64,000 nucleotides of DNA from Sphingomonas sp. LT1P40 (GTDB lineage: Bacteria > Pseudomonadota > Alphaproteobacteria > Sphingomonadales > Sphingomonadaceae). The stretch spans positions 1,178,001-1,242,000 of the forward strand of contig NZ_JAXOJT010000001.1 in the NCBI RefSeq assembly GCF_036663835.1, given 5' to 3'. Of this stretch, positions 26,653-35,390 are shown in pieces; the first letter of the stretch is position 1; every line of letters starts with the position of its first letter. The translations under genes and the position numbers were made by a program. The notes under the pieces are model-generated. The model saw only the letters and a list, made by a program, of their open reading frames with translations, was not told where the DNA came from and did not search any database.

Positions 26653-29157
26653 TCAGAAACTGAACTTTATCGTACCGCCATAGGTACGCGGATCGCCGAC
26701 CTGTGCCGCGATCAGCCCTGTGTTGCCGCCCGTGCCCGCCAGATACAGGTCGATATAGTCCTGGTCGAACGCGTTGCGGACCCAACCGAAAACATCGAAC
26801 TTCCCAGTGCGGAACCCCGCACGGAAATTGTGCAGCGAGTAGCCATCGACCCAGGTGTACCTCGAGGGCGACGGGTTGGACGACCAGCGCGAGCGCGAGC
26901 TGGCGTCATAGCCGAGATAGAACTGACCATCTTCACCGAACAACTTGCTCGGCTGATTGACCTCGCCACCCCAGGAGAATGCCCATTTCGAAACGCCCGG
27001 CAGTGGCGCGCCGGAAGCGTCGTAGACCGGCGGACTGTTACCACCTGGCGTACCCGGCGCGCTGGGCGTCCCGACATAGGCGCATTTGTCGCCCGCCACG
27101 CCCGGCAGCGCCGTCCCGCCTGCGAGTTCCGGCGGCGGCGGCGCGTCGCAGAAGCTGTCGAACTTGGCATCGGTGTACGCGCCGCTGACATAGGCGCTGA
27201 ACCGCGCGCTCGGCCGGACCGAGAAGTCTGCCTCGATCCCTTTGCTGCTGACCTTGTCGGCATTGGCGAGATAGCCGCGCACCGTGGTGCCTTGGCCATT
27301 GCTGACGCTGGCCTGGAAGTCCTTGATCTTCGTGTAGAAGCCCGTGAGATTGAACGTCGCGCGACGATCCCAGAACTGCGTCTTGAGGCCGATTTCAAAG
27401 TGATCGACCTTTTCCGGTTTGATCTGGAAATAGATCGGGATTGCGACGCCCGCACTGTCCGCCGGCACGCCATTCAAGTTGAGACCCGCCGTTTTGAACG
27501 AACGCGCATAGGTTGCGTAGGCGTTGACGTTCTCCGTCACCTCATAACGCAGGTTAAGATCGTAGGACAGGTTCCACGCGCTGACCTCCGGCGCATAGTT
27601 CTGCGATGCCTGCACGCCGCGCTGCGCCGCCGTCCATGCATCGGTATAGGACGGCGAGGCGGGATTGGCCGAAACAATCTGTCGCGTGCCGTTGGACGCC
27701 GTGCCAGTCACCACCGAGTCGTACAGGCCATCCTTCTTGTCGTAATTGACACGAATGCCCGGCGAAACGGTGAAGCGATCGGTCACTTCCCAATTCAGCT
27801 TCGCAAAGGCGGCAACACTGGTGTTATCGAGGCGGATGTCGTTGATCGCCACGACGTTGTTCAGCACTGCCGGATTGTTCGACAAGGCGCTGGTCGGATT
27901 GAGCAACCACTTGCTGGCGCCCAAACCAGTTTCCTGAATACCGCTGGTGCGGATCTTCTGGTGGAAGCCGAACAGGCCCACGGTCAGGTTGTAGCCTTGC
28001 CCTTCATGGTTGAAACGGAACTCCTGGGTGTACTGGTTCTGCCGCGTCGGATTGTTGACCTTGGTATAGACTGGGTAGATCGTGTAATCGCGGTCGTTCG
28101 CCGGCTTCCAGTCCCAATAGCGCCATGCGGTGATCGAGGTCAGCGTGTTGCTGTCGTCAATGTCCCACACCCCGCGCAGCGACAGGCCGCCATGCTCATT
28201 GCGGGCTCGCAGCTGAGCATCGACGTCGGTGGTGCGGTCATAGGGATTGGCATTGGCCGGCACGACACCGGGAAACTGCACCTGCTGTGCGGTAACAAGT
28301 GCGGGGTATTGCCGGTTCGCGGCGCGCTGGGTCGGGCCATAACCGCCATATTGAAACGCGCAGCAGATTGGATCCTGCAGGTTCCAGTCGCCCGACAGCG
28401 TCAGGTTGAAGTTGTCGCTCGGCTTGTACAGCAGCGAGCCGCGAATACCGATGCTGTCCTGCGACTGGATGTAGTTGCCGGTCCGCGTGTTGTAGATCGT
28501 ACCGCGACGGTCGGTCGAAGTGACACTGATGCGCGCGGCCAGATTCTCGCTGAGCGGCCCGGAAATCGATGCCTTGCCCTGCTTGAAATTGAGGTTGCCG
28601 AGCGAAACCTCGGTCTTGCCCTCGAACTCGAACGATGGTGCGCGGGTAGTGATGTTGATCGCGCCGGCAGTCGTATTTTTGCCGTACAGCGTGCCCTGCG
28701 GCCCGCGCAGCGTTACGATCTGATCCACGTCGACGAAATCCAGCGTCGCTGACGCGATGCGGTTATAGAACACGTCATCGACATAGATGCCAACGCCCTG
28801 TTCGAACCCGTCATTGGTCAAGCCGAACGGCGCGCCGATGCCGCGGATGTTGATGAAGGTGTTGCGCGGGTTCTGCGAATAGAATTGCAGCGTCGGCTGA
28901 AGCCGCGTCAGGCCGCTGATGTTATAGGTGCCCTGCGCATCGAGCGTGGTCGAATCGACGACCGAGATCGCGACCGGCACCTCCTGCACATTTTCCGAGC
29001 GGCGGCGCGCGGTGACGACGATCTCGGCTTGGCCTGAAGGTTCCGGATCGGCCTCACTGGAAGGCTCAACCGCTACCGGTACGGGCGCTGGCTCTTCCGC
29101 GAGCGCCGCTGGCGACGTGCTGGCTAACAACAGAACTGAAAGTGCGCTCAAGCTCAT
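26653..29157 (-). CDS. TonB-dependent outer-membrane receptor
   Basis: An 834-residue outer-membrane active transporter. Signal peptide MSLSALSVLLLASTSPAALA, a linker rich in Pro and Glu, TonB box EIVVTARRR, plug domain (PVAISVVDSTTLDAQGTYNI, and VTLRGPQGTLYGKNTTAGAI) and a 22-strand-type barrel ending in the aromatic terminus GGTIKFSF. Start 29157 is chosen because AAGGGAG lies six bases upstream and the signal peptide then begins at residue 1; an ATG at 29220 adds a non-signal-like extension. The ligand cannot be read. No TonB, ExbB, FecI/FecR or metabolic genes are adjacent. Closest in style to the large sphingomonad receptor family for plant-derived or aromatic compounds. Confidence 0.93.
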   Translation of the reverse strand: MSLSALSVLLLASTSPAALAEEPAPVPVAVEPSSEADPEPSGQAEIVVTARRRSENVQEVPVAISVVDSTTLDAQGTYNISGLTRLQPTLQFYSQNPRNTFINIRGIGAPFGLTNDGFEQGVGIYVDDVFYNRIASATLDFVDVDQIVTLRGPQGTLYGKNTTAGAINITTRAPSFEFEGKTEVSLGNLNFKQGKASISGPLSENLAARISVTSTDRRGTIYNTRTGNYIQSQDSIGIRGSLLYKPSDNFNLTLSGDWNLQDPICCAFQYGGYGPTQRAANRQYPALVTAQQVQFPGVVPANANPYDRTTDVDAQLRARNEHGGLSLRGVWDIDDSNTLTSITAWRYWDWKPANDRDYTIYPVYTKVNNPTRQNQYTQEFRFNHEGQGYNLTVGLFGFHQKIRTSGIQETGLGASKWLLNPTSALSNNPAVLNNVVAINDIRLDNTSVAAFAKLNWEVTDRFTVSPGIRVNYDKKDGLYDSVVTGTASNGTRQIVSANPASPSYTDAWTAAQRGVQASQNYAPEVSAWNLSYDLNLRYEVTENVNAYATYARSFKTAGLNLNGVPADSAGVAIPIYFQIKPEKVDHFEIGLKTQFWDRRATFNLTGFYTKIKDFQASVSNGQGTTVRGYLANADKVSSKGIEADFSVRPSARFSAYVSGAYTDAKFDSFCDAPPPPELAGGTALPGVAGDKCAYVGTPSAPGTPGGNSPPVYDASGAPLPGVSKWAFSWGGEVNQPSKLFGEDGQFYLGYDASSRSRWSSNPSPSRYTWVDGYSLHNFRAGFRTGKFDVFGWVRNAFDQDYIDLYLAGTGGNTGLIAAQVGDPRTYGGTIKFSF

Positions 29158-29282
29158 GTGGGGCTCCCTTTTTGCGATGTTGAGCGCAAACTCCACTATT
29201 TCGATGGGGTTTAGCGACAAAGTGATTCTATTCCCATCTGTTCACTATGCTTTATATCGCAATCGCGGCACATTCCGTCGCT

Positions 29283-29310
29283 CTTGAAACCGCAAACACC
29301 ATCCCCAAAT
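29283..29310 (+). promoter_or_regulatory. Sigma-32 (RpoH) heat-shock promoter of hsp20
   Basis: CTTGAA at 29283-29288, a 14-base spacer, and CCCCAAAT at 29303-29310 match the RpoH consensus (CTTGAA, 13-15 bases, CCCCATNT) at all but one or two positions. The position, about 100 bases before a small heat-shock protein gene, supports the call. Transcription would start near 29318. Confidence 0.75.
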
Positions 29311-29317
29311 CAATGCT

Positions 29318-29408
29318 GCATGGTGCCTTCGGGGCCATGCTGGCCACGCGTCGCGGACTGTCCGGGCGCAGCCAAGACGTTGAAATTGCTCATTGGAGGA
29401 TTAACACC
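29318..29408 (+). promoter_or_regulatory. ROSE-type RNA thermometer in the hsp20 leader
   Basis: The 90-base leader ends with TTGCT (29386-29390), a short CATT loop, and the Shine-Dalgarno GGAGGA (29395-29400). This is the ROSE element signature, U(U/C)GCU masking the ribosome site at low temperature. An upstream hairpin with a TTCG loop (arms around 29327-29345) fits the multi-hairpin ROSE layout. ROSE elements are known in front of hsp20/ibpA genes of alphaproteobacteria. Folding was judged by eye. Confidence 0.7.
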
Positions 29409-29873
29409 ATGCGTCAGATCGACCTTACCCCCTTCCGCCGCTCCGCGATCGGCTTCGACCGGCTGTTCGACATGCTCGAAACCAGCGCGCGCCAGTCCGG
29501 CGGAGAGAATTACCCTCCCTTCAACCTCGAACGCATCACCGACGACCGCTATCGGATCACGATCGCCGTCGCAGGCTTCAAATCGGACGAGATCGAAATC
29601 ACCGCTCAGCAGAACCTGTTGCTGGTGGCTGGCAAGAAGATCGAATCGCAGGATAATGAACCCGCGCAGATGCTGCATCTCGGCATCGCCAACAGGGGCT
29701 TCGAGCGGCGCTTTGAACTCGCCGATTTCGTGCTGGTGGAAAGCGCCGACCTGACCGACGGTCTGCTGGTCATCAACCTGCTGCGCGAAGTGCCGGAGGC
29801 GATGAAGCCCAAAAAGATCGCCATCGGCGGCACCGCCACGGCGACCCCGATCGAGCATAGCTCGGCGGCCTGA
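29409..29873 (+). CDS. Small heat-shock protein, Hsp20/alpha-crystallin family
   Basis: A 154-residue ATP-independent holdase that keeps unfolding proteins soluble for DnaK and ClpB. The opening MRQIDLTPFRRSAIGFDRLF and NYPPFNLERITDDRYRITIA are typical of IbpA-like proteins of alphaproteobacteria. The alpha-crystallin core ends in ADLTDGLLVINLLREVPEAM, and the C-terminal KPKKIAIG holds the I-x-I oligomerisation motif as IAI. A sigma-32 promoter and a ROSE leader precede it and an intrinsic terminator follows, so it is a single-gene heat-shock unit. Confidence 0.94.
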   Translation: MRQIDLTPFRRSAIGFDRLFDMLETSARQSGGENYPPFNLERITDDRYRITIAVAGFKSDEIEITAQQNLLLVAGKKIESQDNEPAQMLHLGIANRGFERRFELADFVLVESADLTDGLLVINLLREVPEAMKPKKIAIGGTATATPIEHSSAA

Positions 29874-29921
29874 CCCGCACCAAAGGCGGCGCGTTTCTCC
29901 CCCTTTTCGCGCCGTCCCAGG

Positions 29922-29957
29922 GCGCGCTCGGACGCAAGTCCGGGCGCGCTTTTGTTT
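29922..29957 (+). terminator. Intrinsic terminator of hsp20
   Basis: Stem GCGCGC-T-CGGAC pairs with GTCCG-G-GCGCGC around a GCAA tetraloop, followed by TTTTGTTT. It lies 49 bases after the hsp20 stop, in the plus direction only. The convergent pyrG stop is 20 bases further on. Confidence 0.85.
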
Positions 29958-29976
29958 GGATCAGACCTCTATTTGG

Positions 29977-31614
29977 TCAGACGAGACGCGACTGCTTTAC
30001 CGCCGCTTCGATAAAGCTGGCGAACAACGGGTGCGGGTCGAACGGCCGGGATTTCAGCTCCGGGTGGAACTGCACGCCGACGAACCACGGATGGTCGGGT
30101 CGTTCGACGATTTCGGGCAGCATCCCGTCGGGTGACATGCCCGAAAACACCAGTCCGCCCTGCTCCAGCGCATCACGATATCCGGTGTTCACCTCATAAC
30201 GGTGGCGGTGCCGCTCGCTGATCTCGTCGCCGCCATAGATCGATGCGACCACCGAATTTCCGTCAAGCTTCGCGGGGTACGCGCCCAGCCGCATCGTGCC
30301 GCCCAGATCGCCGCCGTCCTCGCGCGTCTGCACGCCTTCCGCCGACATCCATTCGGTGATGATGCCGACCACCGGCTCGTCGGTCTTGCCGAACTCGGTC
30401 GATGACGCGGCCTCGATCCCCGCCAGATTCCGCGCGCCTTCGACGCACGCCATCTGCATCCCGAAGCAAATGCCGAAATACGGCACTTTGCGTTCACGGG
30501 CAAAGCGCACACTGGCAATCTTGCCTTCGGCACCGCGTGACCCGAAAGCGCCTGGCACAAGGATGGCGTGACAGGATTCAAGGTTCGCAGCGACCTCGGC
30601 ATCGTCGCCCTTCTCGAACAGTTCGGCGTCGATCCAGCGGATATTGACCTTCACCCGGTTGGCGATGCCGCCATGCGCCAGCGCCTCGTTCAGCGACTTG
30701 TACGCATCGGGCAAGCCGACATATTTGCCGACGACGCCGACGGTCACCTCGCCTTCCGGATTGAACAGTCGGTCTGTGATGTCGGACCAGCGGCTCAGGT
30801 CAGGCGCAGGCCCGACTTCCAGTCCGAATGCACGCAGCACTTCGCTGTCCAGCCCCTCGGCATGATATTGCATCGGCACCGCATAGATGCTTTTCGCATC
30901 CAGCGCCGGGATCACCGCGCTTGCAGGCACGTTACAGAATTGCGCGATCTTCGCCCGCTCCCCCACCGGCAACGGATGCTCGCACCGGCACACCAGCACG
31001 TCCGGTTGCACGCCCAGCGACGCCAATTCGCGCACGCTGTGCTGCGTAGGCTTGGTTTTTAATTCGCCTGCCGCCGCAATATACGGCACCAACGTCACAT
31101 GCACGCTGATCGAGCGTCCCCGACCGAGCTCGTTCTTCAACTGGCGGATCGCCTCGATGAATGGCAGCGATTCGATATCGCCAACCGTGCCCCCGATTTC
31201 GCACAGCACGAAATCCAGCCCCTCGGTCTCGGCCTGTGCGAATTCCTTGATCGCGTCGGTGACGTGCGGAACGACCTGCACCGTCGCGCCGAGATAGTCC
31301 CCGCGACGCTCGCGCTGAATGATCTGCTGATAGATACGGCCGGAGGTGACATTGTCCGACTGACGCGCTGAAACCCCGGTAAACCGCTCGTAATGGCCAA
31401 GATCGAGGTCGGTTTCCGCGCCGTCGTCGGTCACATAGACTTCGCCATGCTGATACGGCGACATCGTCCCCGGATCGACGTTCAGATAGGGATCGAACTT
31501 GCGAATGCGCACCGTGTAACCGCGCGCCTGAAGCAGCGCGGCGAGGCTGGCGGCCATCAGGCCTTTGCCAAGCGAGGAGACCACGCCGCCGGTGATGAAA
31601 ATATACCGCGTCAT
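29977..31614 (-). CDS. pyrG: CTP synthase
   Basis: A 545-residue amidotransferase that converts UTP, ATP and glutamine to CTP. The N-terminal synthetase domain starts [20 protein letters not shown] and includes [18 protein letters not shown]. The C-terminal class-I glutamine amidotransferase domain has the nucleophile cysteine in [14 protein letters not shown] and the His-Glu pair in [20 protein letters not shown]. Normal length. It is 84 bases downstream of secG on the same strand, the usual alphaproteobacterial pairing. Confidence 0.97.
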   Translation of the reverse strand: MTRYIFITGGVVSSLGKGLMAASLAALLQARGYTVRIRKFDPYLNVDPGTMSPYQHGEVYVTDDGAETDLDLGHYERFTGVSARQSDNVTSGRIYQQIIQRERRGDYLGATVQVVPHVTDAIKEFAQAETEGLDFVLCEIGGTVGDIESLPFIEAIRQLKNELGRGRSISVHVTLVPYIAAAGELKTKPTQHSVRELASLGVQPDVLVCRCEHPLPVGERAKIAQFCNVPASAVIPALDAKSIYAVPMQYHAEGLDSEVLRAFGLEVGPAPDLSRWSDITDRLFNPEGEVTVGVVGKYVGLPDAYKSLNEALAHGGIANRVKVNIRWIDAELFEKGDDAEVAANLESCHAILVPGAFGSRGAEGKIASVRFARERKVPYFGICFGMQMACVEGARNLAGIEAASSTEFGKTDEPVVGIITEWMSAEGVQTREDGGDLGGTMRLGAYPAKLDGNSVVASIYGGDEISERHRHRYEVNTGYRDALEQGGLVFSGMSPDGMLPEIVERPDHPWFVGVQFHPELKSRPFDPHPLFASFIEAAVKQSRLV

Positions 31615-31698
31615 GGGAGTATTCGCCTAGCCGTTATGCACGTGTGGGGGCAAGCGCCCGACTCCGGGCGCTGCCGAAAAAACTGTTGAAACGCGGTT

Positions 31699-32049
31699 TT
31701 AGTTGGCGAGCGGAACGGCGCTGTTGTCGGCCGGAGCATTCGGCTGTGCGGCCGGTGCCGGGCCGCTGGCCGGTGCGCTCTGCGTCGGCTGCGCCGCCCG
31801 GCTGGTGTCGATCTTGTCGTTTGTCCTAGTCGCCGCCAGCACGGCCAGCGTGATGCTCATCGCCACGAACAGCCCCGCCAGCACCGCCGTCGCCCGCGTC
31901 ATGAAGTTGGACGCGCCGCGCGCCGACATCAGCCCCGATGGACTCCCACCGGTGGTCAGACCGCCGCCTTCCGAACGCTGCATAAGAATCACCGTCACCA
32001 GCAAGGCTGCGATGATGGCGTGAACGACGAGGAGGAAGGTGAACAGCAT
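31699..32049 (-). CDS. secG: Preprotein translocase subunit SecG
   Basis: A 116-residue inner-membrane subunit of the SecYEG channel. Two transmembrane helices (LFTFLLVVHAIIAALLVTVI and VLAGLFVAMSITLAVLA) flank the conserved cytoplasmic loop QRSEGGGLTTGGSPSGLMSA. The C-terminal 35 residues are Pro/Ala-rich, a common extension in this group. It precedes pyrG. tpiA, often the next gene upstream, is absent here; the divergent neighbour is a MarR regulator. Confidence 0.93.
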   Translation of the reverse strand: MLFTFLLVVHAIIAALLVTVILMQRSEGGGLTTGGSPSGLMSARGASNFMTRATAVLAGLFVAMSITLAVLAATRTNDKIDTSRAAQPTQSAPASGPAPAAQPNAPADNSAVPLAN

Positions 32050-32237
32050 ATCGGTCTTTCGCGGGAAAGCGGCGACATAGGGGAGGTGCGCCCCGCGATC
32101 AACCGCTCTTCGCCCCGCCGATCGTCACAGAAGTGGAACATTTCCCGCCCGCCCTGAAACTCGTTGGCTATCGGGGCGTTAATGTCGCTGAAAGCCCGGA
32201 CCTTTGCGGGTGTGTAACGGAAAACGAGTGTAATGCG

Positions 32238-32597
32238 ATGAACGCCGTGAGCGACCATTCGCTGTATCAGTGGAAAACCACACTGATCCATTATGTCCGG
32301 TCAGGCGAGCCGGATCTTACCAATCGCCAGATGGCGCTGATGCTGCTGGTCTATCTCGATTCCGGCCCGCACACCGTGCGTGGACTGGCCAAGGCGTTGA
32401 ACGTATCGAAGCCGGTCGTCACGCGCGCCTTGAACAGACTGGGTGCCCTAAGCTATCTGCGCCGCCAGCGTGACGATACCGACAAACGAAACATCTTCGT
32501 CGCGCGCACACCGGAAGGGGCGGACTTTCTTGCAGAATTCGGGCAATTCGTCACCGGCGACGGCGGCACCGGGCAACCTCTCAGGCGCAGCGCGTAA
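32238..32597 (+). CDS. MarR-type winged-helix regulator
   Basis: A 119-residue DNA-binding protein. The helix-turn-helix is in GPHTVRGLAKALNVSKPVVT followed by RALNRLGALSYLRR, and the wing is RQRDDTDKRNIFVARTP. The N-terminal helices (YQWKTTLIHYVRSGEPDLTN) are shorter than in classical MarR proteins. Start MNAVSDHSLYQ at 32238; the frame is open further upstream but without a ribosome site. The next gene, an SH3-domain protein, overlaps its 3' half, suggesting coupling. Related regulators often sit before NlpC/P60 peptidase genes in this group, which informs the reading of the SH3 neighbour. Confidence 0.82.
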   Translation: MNAVSDHSLYQWKTTLIHYVRSGEPDLTNRQMALMLLVYLDSGPHTVRGLAKALNVSKPVVTRALNRLGALSYLRRQRDDTDKRNIFVARTPEGADFLAEFGQFVTGDGGTGQPLRRSA

Positions 32598-32907
32598 CCG
32601 ATTCGCACTGACCGGTCGCTCGGCCCATATCGATCCGCGCACGGACGCTGCACGCCGTGACCTTGCCGATGTGCGCCTCGCCGATCGCGTGTTTGCGCCG
32701 CATTACGCTGCCGCGATCACGCGCGTCGTCAGCGTCGCCATCGCGCTGCGCGCCAGCCGCGACGCTGACTCGCAAACGCTCGTGACGCTTGCGCCGGGCG
32801 ATGTGTTCGAGGTGCTCGAGCTTTCGGCCGGGAGCGCATGGGGCCGTGCGCCCGCCGCCGGTCTGGTCGGCTATGTCGATGCCGCCAGCCTGACCGCTGC
32901 CGCATGA
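32470..32907 (+). CDS. Bacterial SH3-domain protein, possibly a truncated NlpC/P60-type protein
   Basis: A protein of up to 145 residues whose conserved part begins only near codon 43 (FALTGRSAHIDPRTDAARRD, LADRVFAPHYA) and ends with an SH3-like segment (LVTLAPGDVFEVLELS, AWGRAPAAGLVGYVDAASL). This looks like the N-terminal SH3 half of alphaproteobacterial NlpC/P60 (C40) peptidases, but the peptidase domain with its Cys-His residues is absent: a stop follows directly, overlapping the argC start (ATGA). The GTG at 32470 lies well inside the MarR gene and is poorly supported; the true start may be a TTG near 32528 or later. Truncation or an SH3-only protein are both possible. Confidence 0.6.
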   Translation: MTIPTNETSSSRAHRKGRTFLQNSGNSSPATAAPGNLSGAARNRFALTGRSAHIDPRTDAARRDLADVRLADRVFAPHYAAAITRVVSVAIALRASRDADSQTLVTLAPGDVFEVLELSAGSAWGRAPAAGLVGYVDAASLTAAA

Positions 32908-33836
32908 CCGTCAGTGTTTTCATCGACGGTGCCTTCGGGACCACTGGTCTCGAAATCCGCGAACGGCTTTCCGGCCGTAGCGAGATCGAATTGATCTCGC
33001 TCGCCGACAAGGATCGCAAGAACGCAAAAAAGCGCGCCCAAGCGCTCAATTCCGCCGATTTCGTGATCCTGTGTCTGCCCGACGACGCCGCGCGTGAAGC
33101 GGTCGAGCTGGTCACCAACACCGCCACCCGCATCATCGACGCATCGACCGCGCACCGCGTCGTCGATGGCTGGACCTATGGCTTTCCCGAGCTCGAACCC
33201 GCCCAGTCCGCGCTGATCGCCGAGGCACCGCGCGTATCGAACCCGGGCTGCTGGCCAACCGGCTTTCTCGCGCTCGTCCGCCCGCTGGTGCGCGCCGGCT
33301 TCATTCCGCCCGACTGGTCGCTCACCGCCAGTGGTGCTTCGGGCTATTCCGGCGGCGGCAAGGCGATGATCGCCGAGTTCGAGGACGGCGCCGACGCCAC
33401 CGGCTATCGCGCCTATGGCCTGGATCTCGAGCACAAGCATCTGCCGGAAATGCAGAAGCATGCCCGGATCGGACACGCCCCGATCTTCCAGCCCGCCGTC
33501 GCCCGCGCCTATCGCGGCATGCTGATCGAAGTGCCGCTCGCACTCCATTATCTGCCGCGCAAACCTTCGCCTGCGCAGGTCGAACAGGCGCTGGCCGATG
33601 CCTATCGCGATTCGCCCATCGTCCGCGTGTTACCGACCGAGGATGTTTCCGTCGTGCGGATCGAGGATGATGCGAACACCGATCGCCTGAGTATCCGCGT
33701 GTTCGGCAATGCCGATCGCGGTCAAGTTCGTCTCGTCGCCACGCTCGACAATTTGGGCAAGGGCGCGGCGGGTGCGGCCGTCCAGAACCTCAACATCATG
33801 GCCGGGTTCGACCAGACCGTCGGACTCGTGCTTTAG
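32904..33836 (+). CDS. argC: N-acetyl-gamma-glutamyl-phosphate reductase (short form)
   Basis: A 310-residue NADPH-dependent enzyme of arginine synthesis that reduces N-acetylglutamyl phosphate to the semialdehyde. The nucleotide-binding start SVFIDGAFGTTGLEIRERL, the catalytic cysteine in VSNPGCWPTGFLALVRPLV and the C-terminal GKGAAGAAVQNLNIMAGFDQ are clear. It belongs to the shorter type-2 ArgC common in alphaproteobacteria. The ATG overlaps the stop of the SH3 gene. No other arg genes are in the window. Confidence 0.95.
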   Translation: MTVSVFIDGAFGTTGLEIRERLSGRSEIELISLADKDRKNAKKRAQALNSADFVILCLPDDAAREAVELVTNTATRIIDASTAHRVVDGWTYGFPELEPAQSALIAEAPRVSNPGCWPTGFLALVRPLVRAGFIPPDWSLTASGASGYSGGGKAMIAEFEDGADATGYRAYGLDLEHKHLPEMQKHARIGHAPIFQPAVARAYRGMLIEVPLALHYLPRKPSPAQVEQALADAYRDSPIVRVLPTEDVSVVRIEDDANTDRLSIRVFGNADRGQVRLVATLDNLGKGAAGAAVQNLNIMAGFDQTVGLVL

Positions 33837-33911
33837 CGGTCAAAAGCTCAAGCGCGCTTCGCATGTCGCGCAACCGCTGCTAGGGACCGCGCGACGACAA
33901 TGGGAGGATCG

Positions 33912-35369
33912 ATGCGACAGCCATTCGGCAAACTGCTGCTGTTCGGAGCGACCGGCGATCTGTCGCAGCGAATGCTGTTGCCGTCGCTCTACGGCCTCCA
34001 CGCCGATGGATTGCTCCCGCCCGCACTGACCATCACCGGTACGGCGCGGTCAACGCTGTCAGATGCCGAGTTCCGCGACTTTGCCGCCAAGGCGCTCGAC
34101 ACCTATCTGCCCGATGATCGCAAGGATCAGGCGACGATCGCCGCCTTCCTCGACCGACTGCAATATCAGGCGCTGGATGCATCGAACCTCGATGGTTATG
34201 CGGAGCTGGCTACGAAGCTCGGCGATATCTTCGACGGTCTTGCCATTTTCCTGTCCACCGCACCGAAATTTTTCGAGCCGACGATCAAGGGCCTCGCGTC
34301 GGCCGGACTCGCGGGCCACAACGTCCGCATCGGCCTCGAAAAGCCGCTCGGCTTCGACCTGGAGTCGAGCCGCGAGATCAACGACGCCGTTGCCGCCGTA
34401 TTCCCCGAAGAACGCACCTTCCGCATCGACCATTATCTGGGCAAGGAAACTGTCCAGAACATCCTCGCACTGCGCTTCGGCAATTCGCTGTTTGAACCCA
34501 TCTGGAACGCGGCGGGCATCGATCATGTCCAGATTACCGTGTCCGAGACCGTGGGTCTGGAAGGGCGCGCGGGCTATTATGACGATGTCGGCGCATTGCG
34601 CGACATGGTCCAGAACCACATCCTGCAACTGCTCGCGCTGATCGCGATGGAGCCGCCTGCCCGCTTCGACGGCACCTCGATCCGCGATGAGAAGGTCAAG
34701 GTTCTCCGCTCGCTCCGTCCGATTGCGGGTGCCGATGCGGGCAACCTCACCGTCACCGGCCAATATACCGGCGGCGCATCGAACGGAAAGATCGTCGCGG
34801 GCTATGCCGAGGAGCTTGAAAAGCCCTCGCGCACCGAAACCTTCGTGTCGATCAAGGCCAATGTCGACAATTGGCGCTGGCAGGGCGTCCCCTTCTACCT
34901 GCGCACCGGCAAGCGCATGACCGAGCGCCGCAGCGAAATCGTCGTCCAGTTCAAGCCCGTCCCCCACTCGATCTTCGCCGAACGCGGCGGCGTGCTGCAA
35001 TCGAACACGCTCATCATCCGCATTCAGCCGGAAGAATATGTCCGCCTGCTCGTGATGGCCAAGGAACCCGGCCTCGACCGCGAGGGTGTGCGGCTGCGCG
35101 AGGTGCCACTGAACCTCAGCCTCGACACCGAATTCGCCGGCACCCGCCGCCGCATCGCCTATGAACGGCTGTTGCTGGACTTGCTCGAAGGCGATCCCAC
35201 ATTGTTCGTGCGCCGCGACGAGGTCGAGGCGCAATGGCACTGGATCGACGCGATCCGCGCGGGCTGGGAAACCGCCGACGTGAAGCCCAAACCTTATGCA
35301 TCGGGCACGTGGGGGCCATCCGCCTCCGTCGCGCTGACCGAGCGCGACGGCGTCACCTGGAACGAATAA
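33912..35369 (+). CDS. zwf: Glucose-6-phosphate 1-dehydrogenase
   Basis: A 485-residue NAD(P)-dependent oxidoreductase that turns glucose-6-phosphate to 6-phosphogluconolactone, the entry to the Entner-Doudoroff pathway. The cofactor motif LLLFGATGDLSQRMLLPSLY opens the protein and the active site is FRIDHYLGKETVQNILALRF. Start at 33912 with GGGAGG five bases upstream, preferred over the ATG at 33900. It is the first gene of the plus-strand zwf-pgl-edd-glk-eda operon, with gaps of 21, 14 and 9 bases and a final overlap. Confidence 0.97.
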   Translation: MRQPFGKLLLFGATGDLSQRMLLPSLYGLHADGLLPPALTITGTARSTLSDAEFRDFAAKALDTYLPDDRKDQATIAAFLDRLQYQALDASNLDGYAELATKLGDIFDGLAIFLSTAPKFFEPTIKGLASAGLAGHNVRIGLEKPLGFDLESSREINDAVAAVFPEERTFRIDHYLGKETVQNILALRFGNSLFEPIWNAAGIDHVQITVSETVGLEGRAGYYDDVGALRDMVQNHILQLLALIAMEPPARFDGTSIRDEKVKVLRSLRPIAGADAGNLTVTGQYTGGASNGKIVAGYAEELEKPSRTETFVSIKANVDNWRWQGVPFYLRTGKRMTERRSEIVVQFKPVPHSIFAERGGVLQSNTLIIRIQPEEYVRLLVMAKEPGLDREGVRLREVPLNLSLDTEFAGTRRRIAYERLLLDLLEGDPTLFVRRDEVEAQWHWIDAIRAGWETADVKPKPYASGTWGPSASVALTERDGVTWNE

Positions 35370-35390
35370 AGCTCACCTGGAGAAGTTGAA

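Noticed and set aside
26527..28752. 741-codon plus-strand frame opposite the TonB receptor
   Set aside because: Antisense shadow of the receptor; begins inside a repeat element and has no recognisable domain.
29158..29220. Longer start of the TonB receptor at 29220
   Set aside because: The ATG at 29157 has AAGGGAG at ideal spacing and yields a proper signal peptide; the extension does not.
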